Below, piece by piece: positions 17,855-26,200 of a stretch of DNA of 54,763 nucleotides (its first letter is position 1; every line of letters begins with the position of its first letter). Under the pieces are notes generated by a model, which was given only the letters and a program-made list of their open reading frames with translations, did no database searches and had not been told where the DNA came from. The DNA lies in contig JAIQFY010000033.1 of assembly GCA_020072965.1 (NCBI GenBank), forward strand, positions 1 through 54,763, written 5' to 3'. A program made the position numbers and the translations under genes. Source of the stretch: Terriglobia bacterium. GTDB lineage: Bacteria > Acidobacteriota > Terriglobia > JAIQFV01.

Positions 17855-18643
17855 TTACCTTTTTCTCTCATTCTTCAACAACCGCATCGTGACGCCGACG
17901 ACTTGTCCCACCACGTCGACGCCCTGGGGATAGGCCACGGTTTCCGGTTTGCAGGGAGACAGCGGATGCGGAACCAGATGCAGGCGGTCCTTCACGAGAC
18001 TGCACCAGCAGCAGGCATAGCGGTCACGGAGTTCGAGCAGGTAAATGGGCCGGTCGAATTCACTCCTCCACCCCTCCCGCGAAATTGTGTTCCGCTTGAC
18101 ATCCACCTGGACGAGGCTTCCCGGCTTGATCATCGGGAACATCATGAAGTCGTCCAGCCCGATTGAAAAATAGGCATGCTTCTTCAGGTCCAGTTGTGTG
18201 AGGAGCCCGACGGGCACTTCCTTCCAACTCTTCACCAGCCGGCTCAGAAAACTGGTGGTTCGGGGATCGAACGAAGGATCCAACAGGGCCGGCACGGGCC
18301 GGGATCTTCCATTCTGCGACAGCACATGGGTCAGCGTGATCCGGTGCGTTTTGTCCACACGCACCAGCTTGCGAAACTTCGCCGTCATCTTGCGCGCCAA
18401 CCCGTAACACTCGAGCACGTCCGCGAGGTCCAGTCGATAGATGGCGCACAATGAAAAAAGCTTGTAGATGTTGGGGACGGAATTGGCATTCTCAATCACC
18501 GAGAGATGACTGTGTCGGATGGCATACTGAGGATTCCCTTCAATTCGCGCGATCTCGAGGCTCGCTGCCTGGATGGCCTCCTGCGTCAGTCCCAGTCTCT
18601 CGCGAATCTTTTTAAGTTGATAGCCGGCATCGTTGGAGCGCAT
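17855..18643 (-). CDS. XRE-type regulator with degenerate S24/LexA-like domain
   Basis: This is a probable DNA-binding repressor of 262 residues. The N-terminal helix-turn-helix (about 4-65) includes LKKIRERLGLTQEAI and SHLSVIENANSVPN. The C-terminal region resembles the LexA/CI S24 fold (PMIKPGSLVQVD), but the position of the catalytic serine appears as DDFM and the lysine position is not conserved, so self-cleavage is unlikely. Start 18643 (MRSND) is chosen for the upstream AGAGGG; a longer frame adds 22 residues overlapping the palindrome. Two perfect palindromes lie just upstream and suggest autoregulation. Target genes are unknown. Confidence 0.75.
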   Translation of the reverse strand: MRSNDAGYQLKKIRERLGLTQEAIQAASLEIARIEGNPQYAIRHSHLSVIENANSVPNIYKLFSLCAIYRLDLADVLECYGLARKMTAKFRKLVRVDKTHRITLTHVLSQNGRSRPVPALLDPSFDPRTTSFLSRLVKSWKEVPVGLLTQLDLKKHAYFSIGLDDFMMFPMIKPGSLVQVDVKRNTISREGWRSEFDRPIYLLELRDRYACCWCSLVKDRLHLVPHPLSPCKPETVAYPQGVDVVGQVVGVTMRLLKNERKR

Positions 18644-18675
18644 CGTATCCCTCTTCCGGATAGGGCTCAGAGGCC

Positions 18676-18693
18676 TTGTCAAGATCTTGACAA
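18676..18693. promoter_or_regulatory. Perfect 18-bp palindrome upstream of the XRE-type regulator
   Basis: TTGTCAAGATCTTGACAA reads identically on both strands and carries TTGACA on each strand, so it could be an operator overlapping a -35 region. It lies 33 bases upstream of the regulator's chosen start. Confidence 0.6.
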
Positions 18694-18718
18694 AATGTGA
18701 TCGCTTCACCCTCTACAC

Positions 18719-18734
18719 TTATTTCATGAAATAA
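18719..18734. promoter_or_regulatory. Second perfect palindrome upstream of the regulator
   Basis: TTATTTCATGAAATAA is a perfect 16-bp palindrome 25 bases beyond the first. Its sequence is unrelated to the first, so it may bind a different protein or be part of the promoter region. Confidence 0.45.
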
Positions 18735-18972
18735 TGTCGACAGTTTTAGAGAACGACCCCCAGAAGAAGATTGGCTTACGCAAATTTTCAGATCCAATCA
18801 GGTTCCAGAGCGGCTCAAGGAGGAGTCTTTAAGGTCGGTTAAACGAAGACGCCACAAGACATCCCGAGCCGTACCTGGCGACCACGGGTAGACGATACAG
18901 TCAACGGCGAAGATCAGGGATCCCCCGGATGTAAGACCTCCGGGAACCGATCACACCGCTCTCTTTTAACGG

Positions 18973-19353
18973 TCAGTGACGGGGGAAGCGGGCTTCAACA
19001 ATGCTGTGCATGCCGCCGCGACTGGTGAATTCGCCTTTGACGCGGGCCCATCGCGGTCGGCACGCTGCAACAAAATCCTCCAGGATCTTGTTGACGGCGT
19101 TCTCATAAAAAATTCCGAGATTTCGATACGCCAGGAAATACTGTCGCAGGGATTTCAGTTCGACACATTGCTTGTTCGGCAGATAGTGAATCGTAATCGT
19201 TCCAAAATCAGGCAGGCCGGTCTTGGGGCACACGGATGTATATTCGGTATTTACAATGGTGATTTCATAGCGGGGAAATTGATTGGGCCACACTTCGATC
19301 TTCGGCAGCTTGGCATCAATTCCCGACTTGGCGTGCTCTTTGGTGTATCCCAT
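18973..19353 (-). CDS. queF: NADPH-dependent preQ0 reductase
   Basis: QueF reduces 7-cyano-7-deazaguanine to 7-aminomethyl-7-deazaguanine in queuosine synthesis. The 126 residues match the short, unimodular QueF type. The catalytic pair is visible as Cys42 in TSVCPKTGLPDFGT and Asp49, followed by CVELKSLRQYF, whose Glu65 and ELKS motif bind substrate and NADPH. No good ribosome-binding site precedes the start, but the family begins close to it. No other queuosine genes are in the window. An inverted repeat lies about 95 bases upstream. Confidence 0.96.
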   Translation of the reverse strand: MGYTKEHAKSGIDAKLPKIEVWPNQFPRYEITIVNTEYTSVCPKTGLPDFGTITIHYLPNKQCVELKSLRQYFLAYRNLGIFYENAVNKILEDFVAACRPRWARVKGEFTSRGGMHSIVEARFPRH

Positions 19354-19446
19354 GGAAATGTCGAATGATTCTTTTGGGACTGCTTGATTCTTCCTGGATT
19401 CTAGTCCATCTTTTGTTGATTGTCTATTGGTTTTGTTGTGATTCGA

Positions 19447-19484
19447 CCCGTTGTCTCTAGGGCAACATTTTAAAGGACAACGGG
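19447..19484 (-). promoter_or_regulatory. Hairpin in the region upstream of queF
   Basis: CCCGTTGTC (19447-19455) and GACAACGGG (19476-19484) form a perfect 9-bp stem with a 20-nt loop, 94-131 bases upstream of queF. It does not match the preQ1 riboswitch consensus that I know, so its role is open. Confidence 0.35.
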
Positions 19485-20152
19485 TATTCCCCCAGCATCC
19501 CCGATGGAGAGTTGACAGTTTATTCGAATTCGCTTGAGCAGGTAAAAGCTTGGGGTGGGTGACTCTTCGACTTATGGGGGGGTCGTCCGGTCAACCTATC
19601 CCGGGGGTTGAGGGGATCCCATTCACCCTGGCGGATCCCCTCGTACTCAAAACCTTTTTAGAATTTCTCCTGCAAGGCGACAGCACAATCTCATGACGAA
19701 GCTGCCTGAGCACTCTTTCAGAGATTCCAGTTCCAATCGTACAGATGAACTCTTCAGCATGCAACTTTCAGTTTGTGTCCTTTCTCTCCTGCCCTGTCTG
19801 GTCGAGGTGAGAAACAGCCCGGCGCCATCCTTCCTCCTCAGAGAAGGCGCCGGGTTGCAACTTGTCGGAGAAGTTCAAAGTCCCAAGTCCAAGGTCCAAA
19901 GTCGGAAACCCAGTTCAAAGTTCCCAGTTCAAAGTTCAAAGTCTAAACCTTACAATCCCACCTTTTTCGGGTCTGACTTCCGGCCTCTGGCTTCCGTTCA
20001 ATATCCTCTGTTCTCTGACTTCCGATCTCTGCCCTCTGACTTCTTCTTCTGTGAACTGACAACCTTCGACAGAGGGTCATTGTTCGTTTGACTTCATCCA
20101 ATGGACAACCTACAATCAGGTTTAAATTTGAATTCAACCACATACAACGAAT
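19485..20152. repeat. Gene-free stretch with hairpins and low-complexity repeats
   Basis: No credible gene is present. A 10-bp hairpin GAGGGGATCC/GGATCCCCTC (19610-19619, 19633-19642) and a 9-bp hairpin CCCGGCGCC/GGCGCCGGG (19818-19826, 19846-19854) are followed by word repeats: GTTCAAAGTCCCAAGTCC-like at about 19873-19950 and CTGACTTCCGATCTCTG-like at about 19970-20045. The last type recurs at 21497-21634 and 50533-50766. Confidence 0.65.
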
Positions 20153-20181
20153 TTTGATTTATTGAGGTCTAATAAATCAAA
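20153..20181. promoter_or_regulatory. AT-rich inverted repeat just before the VWA gene
   Basis: TTTGATTTATT (20153-20163) and AATAAATCAAA (20171-20181) are perfect 11-bp inverted copies separated by 7 bases, ending 27 bases before the start codon. It may be an operator or a leader-RNA hairpin. Confidence 0.5.
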
Positions 20182-20208
20182 CTTGAAAATAGAGGTTAGA
20201 AGAATCAA

Positions 20209-21456
20209 ATGACGCGCAACTCAAGAAGAATTTGGATTTCCATTTTGGGGATATTCCTGCTCTGCCTTGCGCTTGGCGTGGAATACTCGTCCGGCCCGTC
20301 GGCCTCCAGTTCCGCTGCGGCGGCCTCCCCGCAGAACCCTCCTCCTTCGAACCCGCCTTCGTCCGACCCGCAGGGCCAGGAAAAGCCCAAGCCGGAAGGG
20401 GAGCGCCCGGAGGGGCCCCAGCAGCCGGCAGGCGAAGCCCCCATCAAGGGTCCGAAAAAGAAGAAGAAGGTCGAAGAGGAAAAGCCCAAGGAAAAGATCA
20501 GCGAGAAGCCCGGCGACGTGGCGCGGATCACCGTGAACGTGGAGCTTGTCCGGCTGGACATTGTGGCGACCGACGGGCACGGGACGCCCATCCCCGGGCT
20601 GACGGAGAAAAACTTCCGCGTGTACGAAGACAAGGTCGAACAGAAGATCCAGAATTTTCAGCCCACGGAAGCCCCGCTGACCACCGTGTTGTTGATGGAA
20701 TTCAGCCGGGCAACTTGTCCCCTGATGTACAGCATGTGCGACTTCGGCTACTACACGCTCACCTCCGATGCCCGCCAACTGGCGAACATGCTTTTCCAGG
20801 GGCTTCGGCCGGAAGACTGGATCGCGGTGGTGGCCTACGATATCAAGCCCGAGATTCTGGCGGACTTCACCCAGGAAAAGCGCAATCTTTACGGGGCCTT
20901 AAGCCGCATGCAGGTTCCTGCATGGAGTGAAGCGAATCTTTTCGACGCGCTTGCAGACACCCTGGGCCGGCTGGAAGAAGTGGATGGAAAGAAATCGGTG
21001 GTCTTGTTTACAACCGGGCTGGACACGTTTAGCAAGTTGACCTATGACAAGATTCTCAAGAGAATCCAGAACACCGATGTCAGCATCTATCCGGTCAGCT
21101 TCGGGGCCTCTCAACGCATCATGAATGACGACAGGATGGGCCCGATCAACCGGCTCAATTTCCTGCAGGCCGACAATGAACTGACCACGTTCGCGCGGGA
21201 CACCGGCGGAAAGGCCTATTTCCCGCGCTTCGAGGGGGAATGGCCGGGGATCTTGCAGGATATCATGGCGAACCTGCGCAGCCAGTATTCCATCGGCTAC
21301 ACTCCGTCCAATCCGGTGCGCGACGGGAAATTTCACAAGGTCAAGGTGGACCTGGTCGCGCCCGATGGCGGCCCTCTCAAGGTGGTGGATCAACGCGGCA
21401 AGACCTTGAAAGTCGAGTTGCGATACCGTCCCGGCTACTACGCGCCGAAGGCGTAG
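20209..21456 (+). CDS. Secreted VWFA-related protein, acidobacterial type
   Basis: This is an exported von Willebrand A-like protein of a group especially numerous in Acidobacteriota; its function is unknown. The 415 residues comprise a signal peptide (about 1-24), a Pro/Ser/Lys-rich linker (25-105), a beta-rich opening (VNVELVRLDIVATDGHGTPI) and a VWA-like domain (about 155-350). The metal-site motif expected as DxSxS reads EFSRA (Glu164, Ser166, Ala168), so metal binding may be altered. The C-terminal SQYSIGYTPSNPVRDGKFHK and YRPGYYAPKA are typical of the group. AGAGG lies 12 bases before ATG 20209. Confidence 0.9.
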   Translation: MTRNSRRIWISILGIFLLCLALGVEYSSGPSASSSAAAASPQNPPPSNPPSSDPQGQEKPKPEGERPEGPQQPAGEAPIKGPKKKKKVEEEKPKEKISEKPGDVARITVNVELVRLDIVATDGHGTPIPGLTEKNFRVYEDKVEQKIQNFQPTEAPLTTVLLMEFSRATCPLMYSMCDFGYYTLTSDARQLANMLFQGLRPEDWIAVVAYDIKPEILADFTQEKRNLYGALSRMQVPAWSEANLFDALADTLGRLEEVDGKKSVVLFTTGLDTFSKLTYDKILKRIQNTDVSIYPVSFGASQRIMNDDRMGPINRLNFLQADNELTTFARDTGGKAYFPRFEGEWPGILQDIMANLRSQYSIGYTPSNPVRDGKFHKVKVDLVAPDGGPLKVVDQRGKTLKVELRYRPGYYAPKA

Positions 21457-21496
21457 GTTTAGGTTTTAGGGAATAGGTGATCGGTAGTAGAGAAGA

Positions 21497-21634
21497 GAAG
21501 TCAGAGGTCGGAAGTCGGAAGTCAGATAAGATATCCAATCTCTACAGGGCCTTTTCTCTTGTAGCGCATCTTAATTTCAAATTCAGATGTGCGCTTGTTT
21601 TTTTCTGACATCTGATTTCCGACTTCTGACTTCG
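21497..21634. repeat. Two-armed 'GAAGTCAGAGGTCGG' intergenic repeat
   Basis: The left arm at about 21497-21526 (GAAGTCAGAGGTCGGAAGTC) faces a complementary right arm at about 21605-21634 (TGACATCTGATTTCCGACTT). The same words occur near 19970-20045 and at 50533-50766. Confidence 0.75.
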
Positions 21635-21675
21635 GTTCCCTAACACCTATTACCTATCACCTAAGACCTTTTTCC

Positions 21676-22860
21676 ATGACCTCTGACCTTCCCCTCCCTC
21701 AAAAATCCCTCAACACGCCGCTTGCCCGCCTGATCGCTGAACAGATCCAGGAGGCCGGCCCCATTACTTTTCGTGATTTTGTGGAACTGGCGCTCTATCA
21801 TCCGGAACTGGGCTATTACAATCGATCTCACACCCGACTCGGCAAGTCGGGTGACTTCTATACCAGCTCCCACGTTGGCCCGATCTTCGGTTGGACCATC
21901 GGCCGGGCGATTGAGAAGCTTCTCGCAGCGGGGGAAGACTCTGCCTCGGGGGGACAACGTGGGTCGAAGCGTCCCCGGCAGTCTGTCCTTATCGTCGAGT
22001 TCGGCGCGGGCGAGGGGTTCCTGGCAAAAGATGTTCTCGAATATTTCCGGCATCTGAACCCATCGTTCTTTGAGCGAATCCAATATGTCATCGTGGAACA
22101 AAGCCCTGCATTGCGCCGCGCCCAGGCCCGGCTCTTTGATCAGCATCCGGATCTTCAAAAGCGAGTACGCTGGTGTAATGTCGATGACCTGGAACCGTTC
22201 TCAGGCGTGGTGCTGGCCAATGAGTTTGTGGATGCCTTGCCTTTCCACCGCGTGGCCCTGACTGACGACGGTTATGAAGAGATTTTCGTCGATATGAGTG
22301 AAGGAGGATTCGTTGAGAAGTTAGGAATGATCTCGTCTCCGCGCGTCGACGCCCTGATTCACGAGGTGGAAGTGGAATTTGACGAAAGCTGGGATGGTCC
22401 CTGGCCGGTGGGCCAACAGATGGAAATTTCAATTGACGCTTTGGACTGGATTGGTTCGCTGGCGGAAAGGATGGAGCGAGGGCGGGTGATCATTATCGAT
22501 TATGGCGATACGGCCGGTAAGCTGTATGGCCGCGACCTGACAGAGGGGACCGTGCGGGCCTTTTTTCAACATCAGATCAGCGATCGATATTACGAACACG
22601 TTGGCGAACAGGACCTCACGGCGGATGTGAATTTTTCCTTGCTCCTCAAGGCCGCCATCGAGTATGGCTTTGAAGACCCTGAGTTCACAACGCAAGCCGA
22701 CTTCTTGCTCGAAAACGAGGTTCTGAAAGTCGTCGAGGATCGCGAGCGAATCCTTCATTTGTCGTCGGGAGAAGCCCGCAATGCACGGAGGCAGATTCTG
22801 AATTTGACCCTCCCTGAAACGATGGGGACACGATTTAAGGTGTTGACATTGAAGAGATAG
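21676..22860 (+). CDS. SAM-dependent methyltransferase, MidA/NDUFAF7 family
   Basis: Members of this family methylate protein arginine; human NDUFAF7 modifies the NDUFS2 subunit during complex I assembly, but the bacterial targets are not established. The 394 residues show the conserved opening (ITFRDFVELALYHPELGYYN), GDFYTSSHVGPIFG, the SAM-binding loop EFGAGEGFLA, and VVLANEFVDALPFH. The length is typical. The window also encodes nuoD, the NDUFS2 counterpart, 16 kb away, which is suggestive but not evidence of a link. No clear ribosome-binding site precedes ATG 21676. Confidence 0.92.
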   Translation: MTSDLPLPQKSLNTPLARLIAEQIQEAGPITFRDFVELALYHPELGYYNRSHTRLGKSGDFYTSSHVGPIFGWTIGRAIEKLLAAGEDSASGGQRGSKRPRQSVLIVEFGAGEGFLAKDVLEYFRHLNPSFFERIQYVIVEQSPALRRAQARLFDQHPDLQKRVRWCNVDDLEPFSGVVLANEFVDALPFHRVALTDDGYEEIFVDMSEGGFVEKLGMISSPRVDALIHEVEVEFDESWDGPWPVGQQMEISIDALDWIGSLAERMERGRVIIIDYGDTAGKLYGRDLTEGTVRAFFQHQISDRYYEHVGEQDLTADVNFSLLLKAAIEYGFEDPEFTTQADFLLENEVLKVVEDRERILHLSSGEARNARRQILNLTLPETMGTRFKVLTLKR

Positions 22861-23212
22861 AATGAAGGACCGGTCCCGCAAGTCGGAAACTGATTGCAAT
22901 TAGATTTCTTTAGTCCTAAACTTTCCATGGCTGGCCGACCCCCCTGATGGCTCTCCTTTTCGTGATGACCGGCTGGCCAACGGAGGCTTTAGCTCGTACT
23001 CCCCCATCGTAGAGGAGGCTTGATCCCCGTCTTCAGTGAGGCTTGGGAGCGGGTCTCTTTGCACGCGGCTGCGCGCATCATCATTAAGACTCTACGAAGA
23101 AGATCAAAGAAGTCAATTCTCTGCAACCGGCAACTGGAATTCGGGAATTTAGAGGATGGATCTTCCCCGAGGCCCAAGTGCTGACTGCAGGGGGGTGACA
23201 CCTGTATTCATT
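22861..23212. other. Gene-free stretch before the propeller gene
   Basis: No gene is seen. A GGGGTGACACC motif at about 23193-23203 resembles the start of the repeat at 28150-28202. Confidence 0.5.
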
Positions 23213-26200
23213 ATGAGATCAAAGACGATAATTATGAGATCACGGATGACAAGGGTCTGGTGCGTGAGGACCGTCCGCTTTGCCTTCATGCTTTGGCTGT
23301 TAAGCTATGCATGGAGAGAAGTATACTGCATTTCCCAGTCGCAACCTTCAGCTGCAAGACAGGATTTTTCCTTATCGGCAACGTATGCACCATGCGTTCA
23401 GCTGAACCGAGTCGACCTTAACCCAGGTAGCTCGTTCCCTCCGTTTACCGTCTCGATTAACCGAGTCAGCGGGTTTTCCGAACCGGTATCCATTTCATTT
23501 GAAGGCCTCCTGCCCGGTGTTCATGTTTCTCCGTCAGATTCATTCACCCTTGCTCCGGGACAGAGCCAGCAAGTGATGGTAAGTGCCGACGCGTCCGCCC
23601 AACCAAACATGGGAAGGCTCACAATTCGGGGGACCAGTGCCTCGCTTAGCCACACTTACTTCTTGGAGGTTCAAGTCTACTCTCCGCTACCCTACAGAAT
23701 TTCAGTCACCCCTGCCACCTTATCTCTAACACCTGCATCCATTGGTACCGTGCAAATCTCTACGAGTGCATCTCTTGGTCCATCAGTTTCGGTAAACCAG
23801 ATCTCCCCTTACCTCTACTATTGTGGCGTGGATTTTGATTACCGTGATTTAGGTCTTAGCGTTGACCATCCGGCCAAGCTACCCATCAGGGCTTCGGCGG
23901 TGGCCCAACCCCTCCAGAATGTTCCGATTGTAGTAGCGACCACCGACTCCGCTTCAAACCAGACGAGCGTGGAGATCGTTCTGCTGAGCGTCACGGTACC
24001 TTTCCCGCGGATCGTCACACCCACTCGCAGCACCATTATCCGCAGCGGAGAGAAACCTGCTGCAGCGGTGTACGACGCGCCGCGGAAGCTGGTTTTTGTA
24101 ACCCTGCGGGAAACAAACCAGGTGCGGGTCTACTCCTCCACCGACGGTCACATGGTGGCCACGATTCCTGTCCAGCAGCCATCCGGAATTGATGAGACTC
24201 CGAATGGCACAGAGATCCTAGTGGGCGGTTATTCCCCGTACATCGCCGTCATAGACCCTGACCTGCTTCAAGTCACACGTCTGGTTCCCGCCCCGCGTCT
24301 CCCGCCCATCCCATACATCACCGTTGATTTCCTTTTTCCTATACAAGTTGTTCCGCTCTCTACAGGGAATGCGCTCATCCTTGGCCAGCACGGGAACAGC
24401 ACCGAGACTCACATTTATTTCTGGAATCGGACGACGGACCAGATGAGCGCTCTCGAAGTCCCCACAATATATTTTGCCAGCCAGATCCGTCGCACATCTG
24501 ATGGCTCGACCGCGCTGATCCTCGGCACCGAGGGAATTAGCTTTTATGATGCCGCACATGACAGTTTCTCGGCACCAGTTACTCAGGGATGGTTCAGATC
24601 CCTTCGGCCGGACGGCCACCAGTTCGCCAGTGAGATTGGCCAGGGGGCTGTGGGGTTTTTCGATCCACAGGGAAACCTCCAGGGTTCTGTCCCTTTGGGC
24701 CTAGAGGTAGTGGGTGGTGTGATCTATAGCCTCAACGGGAAGCGCCTTTATGTAGTCGGCTCCTTTACATCACAAGCTGACACAGTCGCAGTCATCGACA
24801 CACAGAATTTCACCTTGCTCGGATTGGTGTCCGATCTTATTCAGGGCGGGATGCCCACGATTCCACTGGCGATTGATGAGACTGGAATGATTTTTGGAGG
24901 GAGCCTCGCCGGGGTCGTATTCCTGGACGTTCAGTCGTCGGGGGCCCTGCGCTTGCCTCTGCCTGGTCAATTCAAGGTGGTGCCTTCCCTTGTCAGCCAA
25001 TCTGCGCTTACGGCAGTACAACTCAGCACTTCTGCCGGCATGGACCCAGCAAAGAACTACAGCATGTTCATAGGCGCGCCGCCTGCTTCTCCTGACACAT
25101 TGATCGCAACAAACATTTCCGACCCCTCAAGCAATGTCATCCAGATGCTGGTACCGCCGAGCCCCCGGGCAGGCCCTGCCAATGTCACGCTGGTCCATTC
25201 CGAGGGGTGGTCCGTAGTCCAGCCATCGGCTGTGAGCTATGGCCCTTCCATTGTCAACATCAGCCCCAATGCAGGCTCGGCAGCGGGAGGTACGACCTTC
25301 ATGGTGGGGGGCTACGGCTTTGTTCTGTCCGGAGCCCAGGTGACAGTTGGCGGGCAAGCTGCCAAGGTGTCTGGCGGGTACTTGCTCTCTCCGCCTGGAA
25401 CCCCCGGTCTCGCTGATGTGACAGTCACAACACCCCAAGGCTCCACGACCGTCCGAGGAGGCTACCAGTATCTTGATTTCGTGCGAGTCTTCCCCCGGGA
25501 AGGTGACCTCGGCGACTTTGTCTATGACCGGCAAAGACAACGATTGTACATAACCAACGTTGACCACGATCGAGTGGAGATCTTTGATCTCGGTTCACAA
25601 ACTTACTTGAACCCGATTGCCGTTGGGAAACTTCCAACCGGAATCGCGCTGACTCCGGATGGACAACTCCTCGCTGTGATGAACACAGTCGACAATACGG
25701 TTTCCATCATCAGTCCCGATCAGATGAAGGTCCTCAGCACCAAACTCGCGCTGACGCCCTCTGATCAACAACCGCGCTGTCAAGGTCAAGGGGTCGAGAT
25801 TACCCCCGCGGTGGGCCATCGGATGCTCGTTGAAGTGCATTGTACCTATCTTCTTGAAACGAGCCACCTCCACCTGCTCGATCTCGATTCAGGCAGCCTG
25901 AGCTGCTCCGATGTGGCGGGTTGTGACGCGAGCGGACAAAACATTTCCTTTAGGTCGGGGTATGTAGCAATGGCCTCATCCCTTGATGGCAGCAAAATCT
26001 TATTAGCTGATGTGAGCCTAGGCGGTGGACAGGTTGGGCTATTGGATTTCAATGCTAATACACTTACAACAGGATTCCTTGGGGTCTATAACGACGCGAC
26101 AGTAAGTGCCGATGGCAGTTGGTTCGCTGCGAGTTTTCGCGGATTTGATTCTTCGCTTCTCCCGGTAAGCATCTACTCTTCGGTTCCAAATTGGGAGGCT

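Noticed and set aside
17855-18734. Prophage repressor region
   Set aside because: No integrase, structural or lysis genes are nearby; the regulator lies among housekeeping genes.
19354-19500. preQ1 riboswitch for queF
   Set aside because: No preQ1-I-type pseudoknot sequence was seen close to the start codon; only a generic hairpin was recorded.
19693-20091. 132-codon plus-strand frame upstream of the VWA gene
   Set aside because: Its second half is translated word repeat (SPKSKVQSRKPSSKF), not protein-like.
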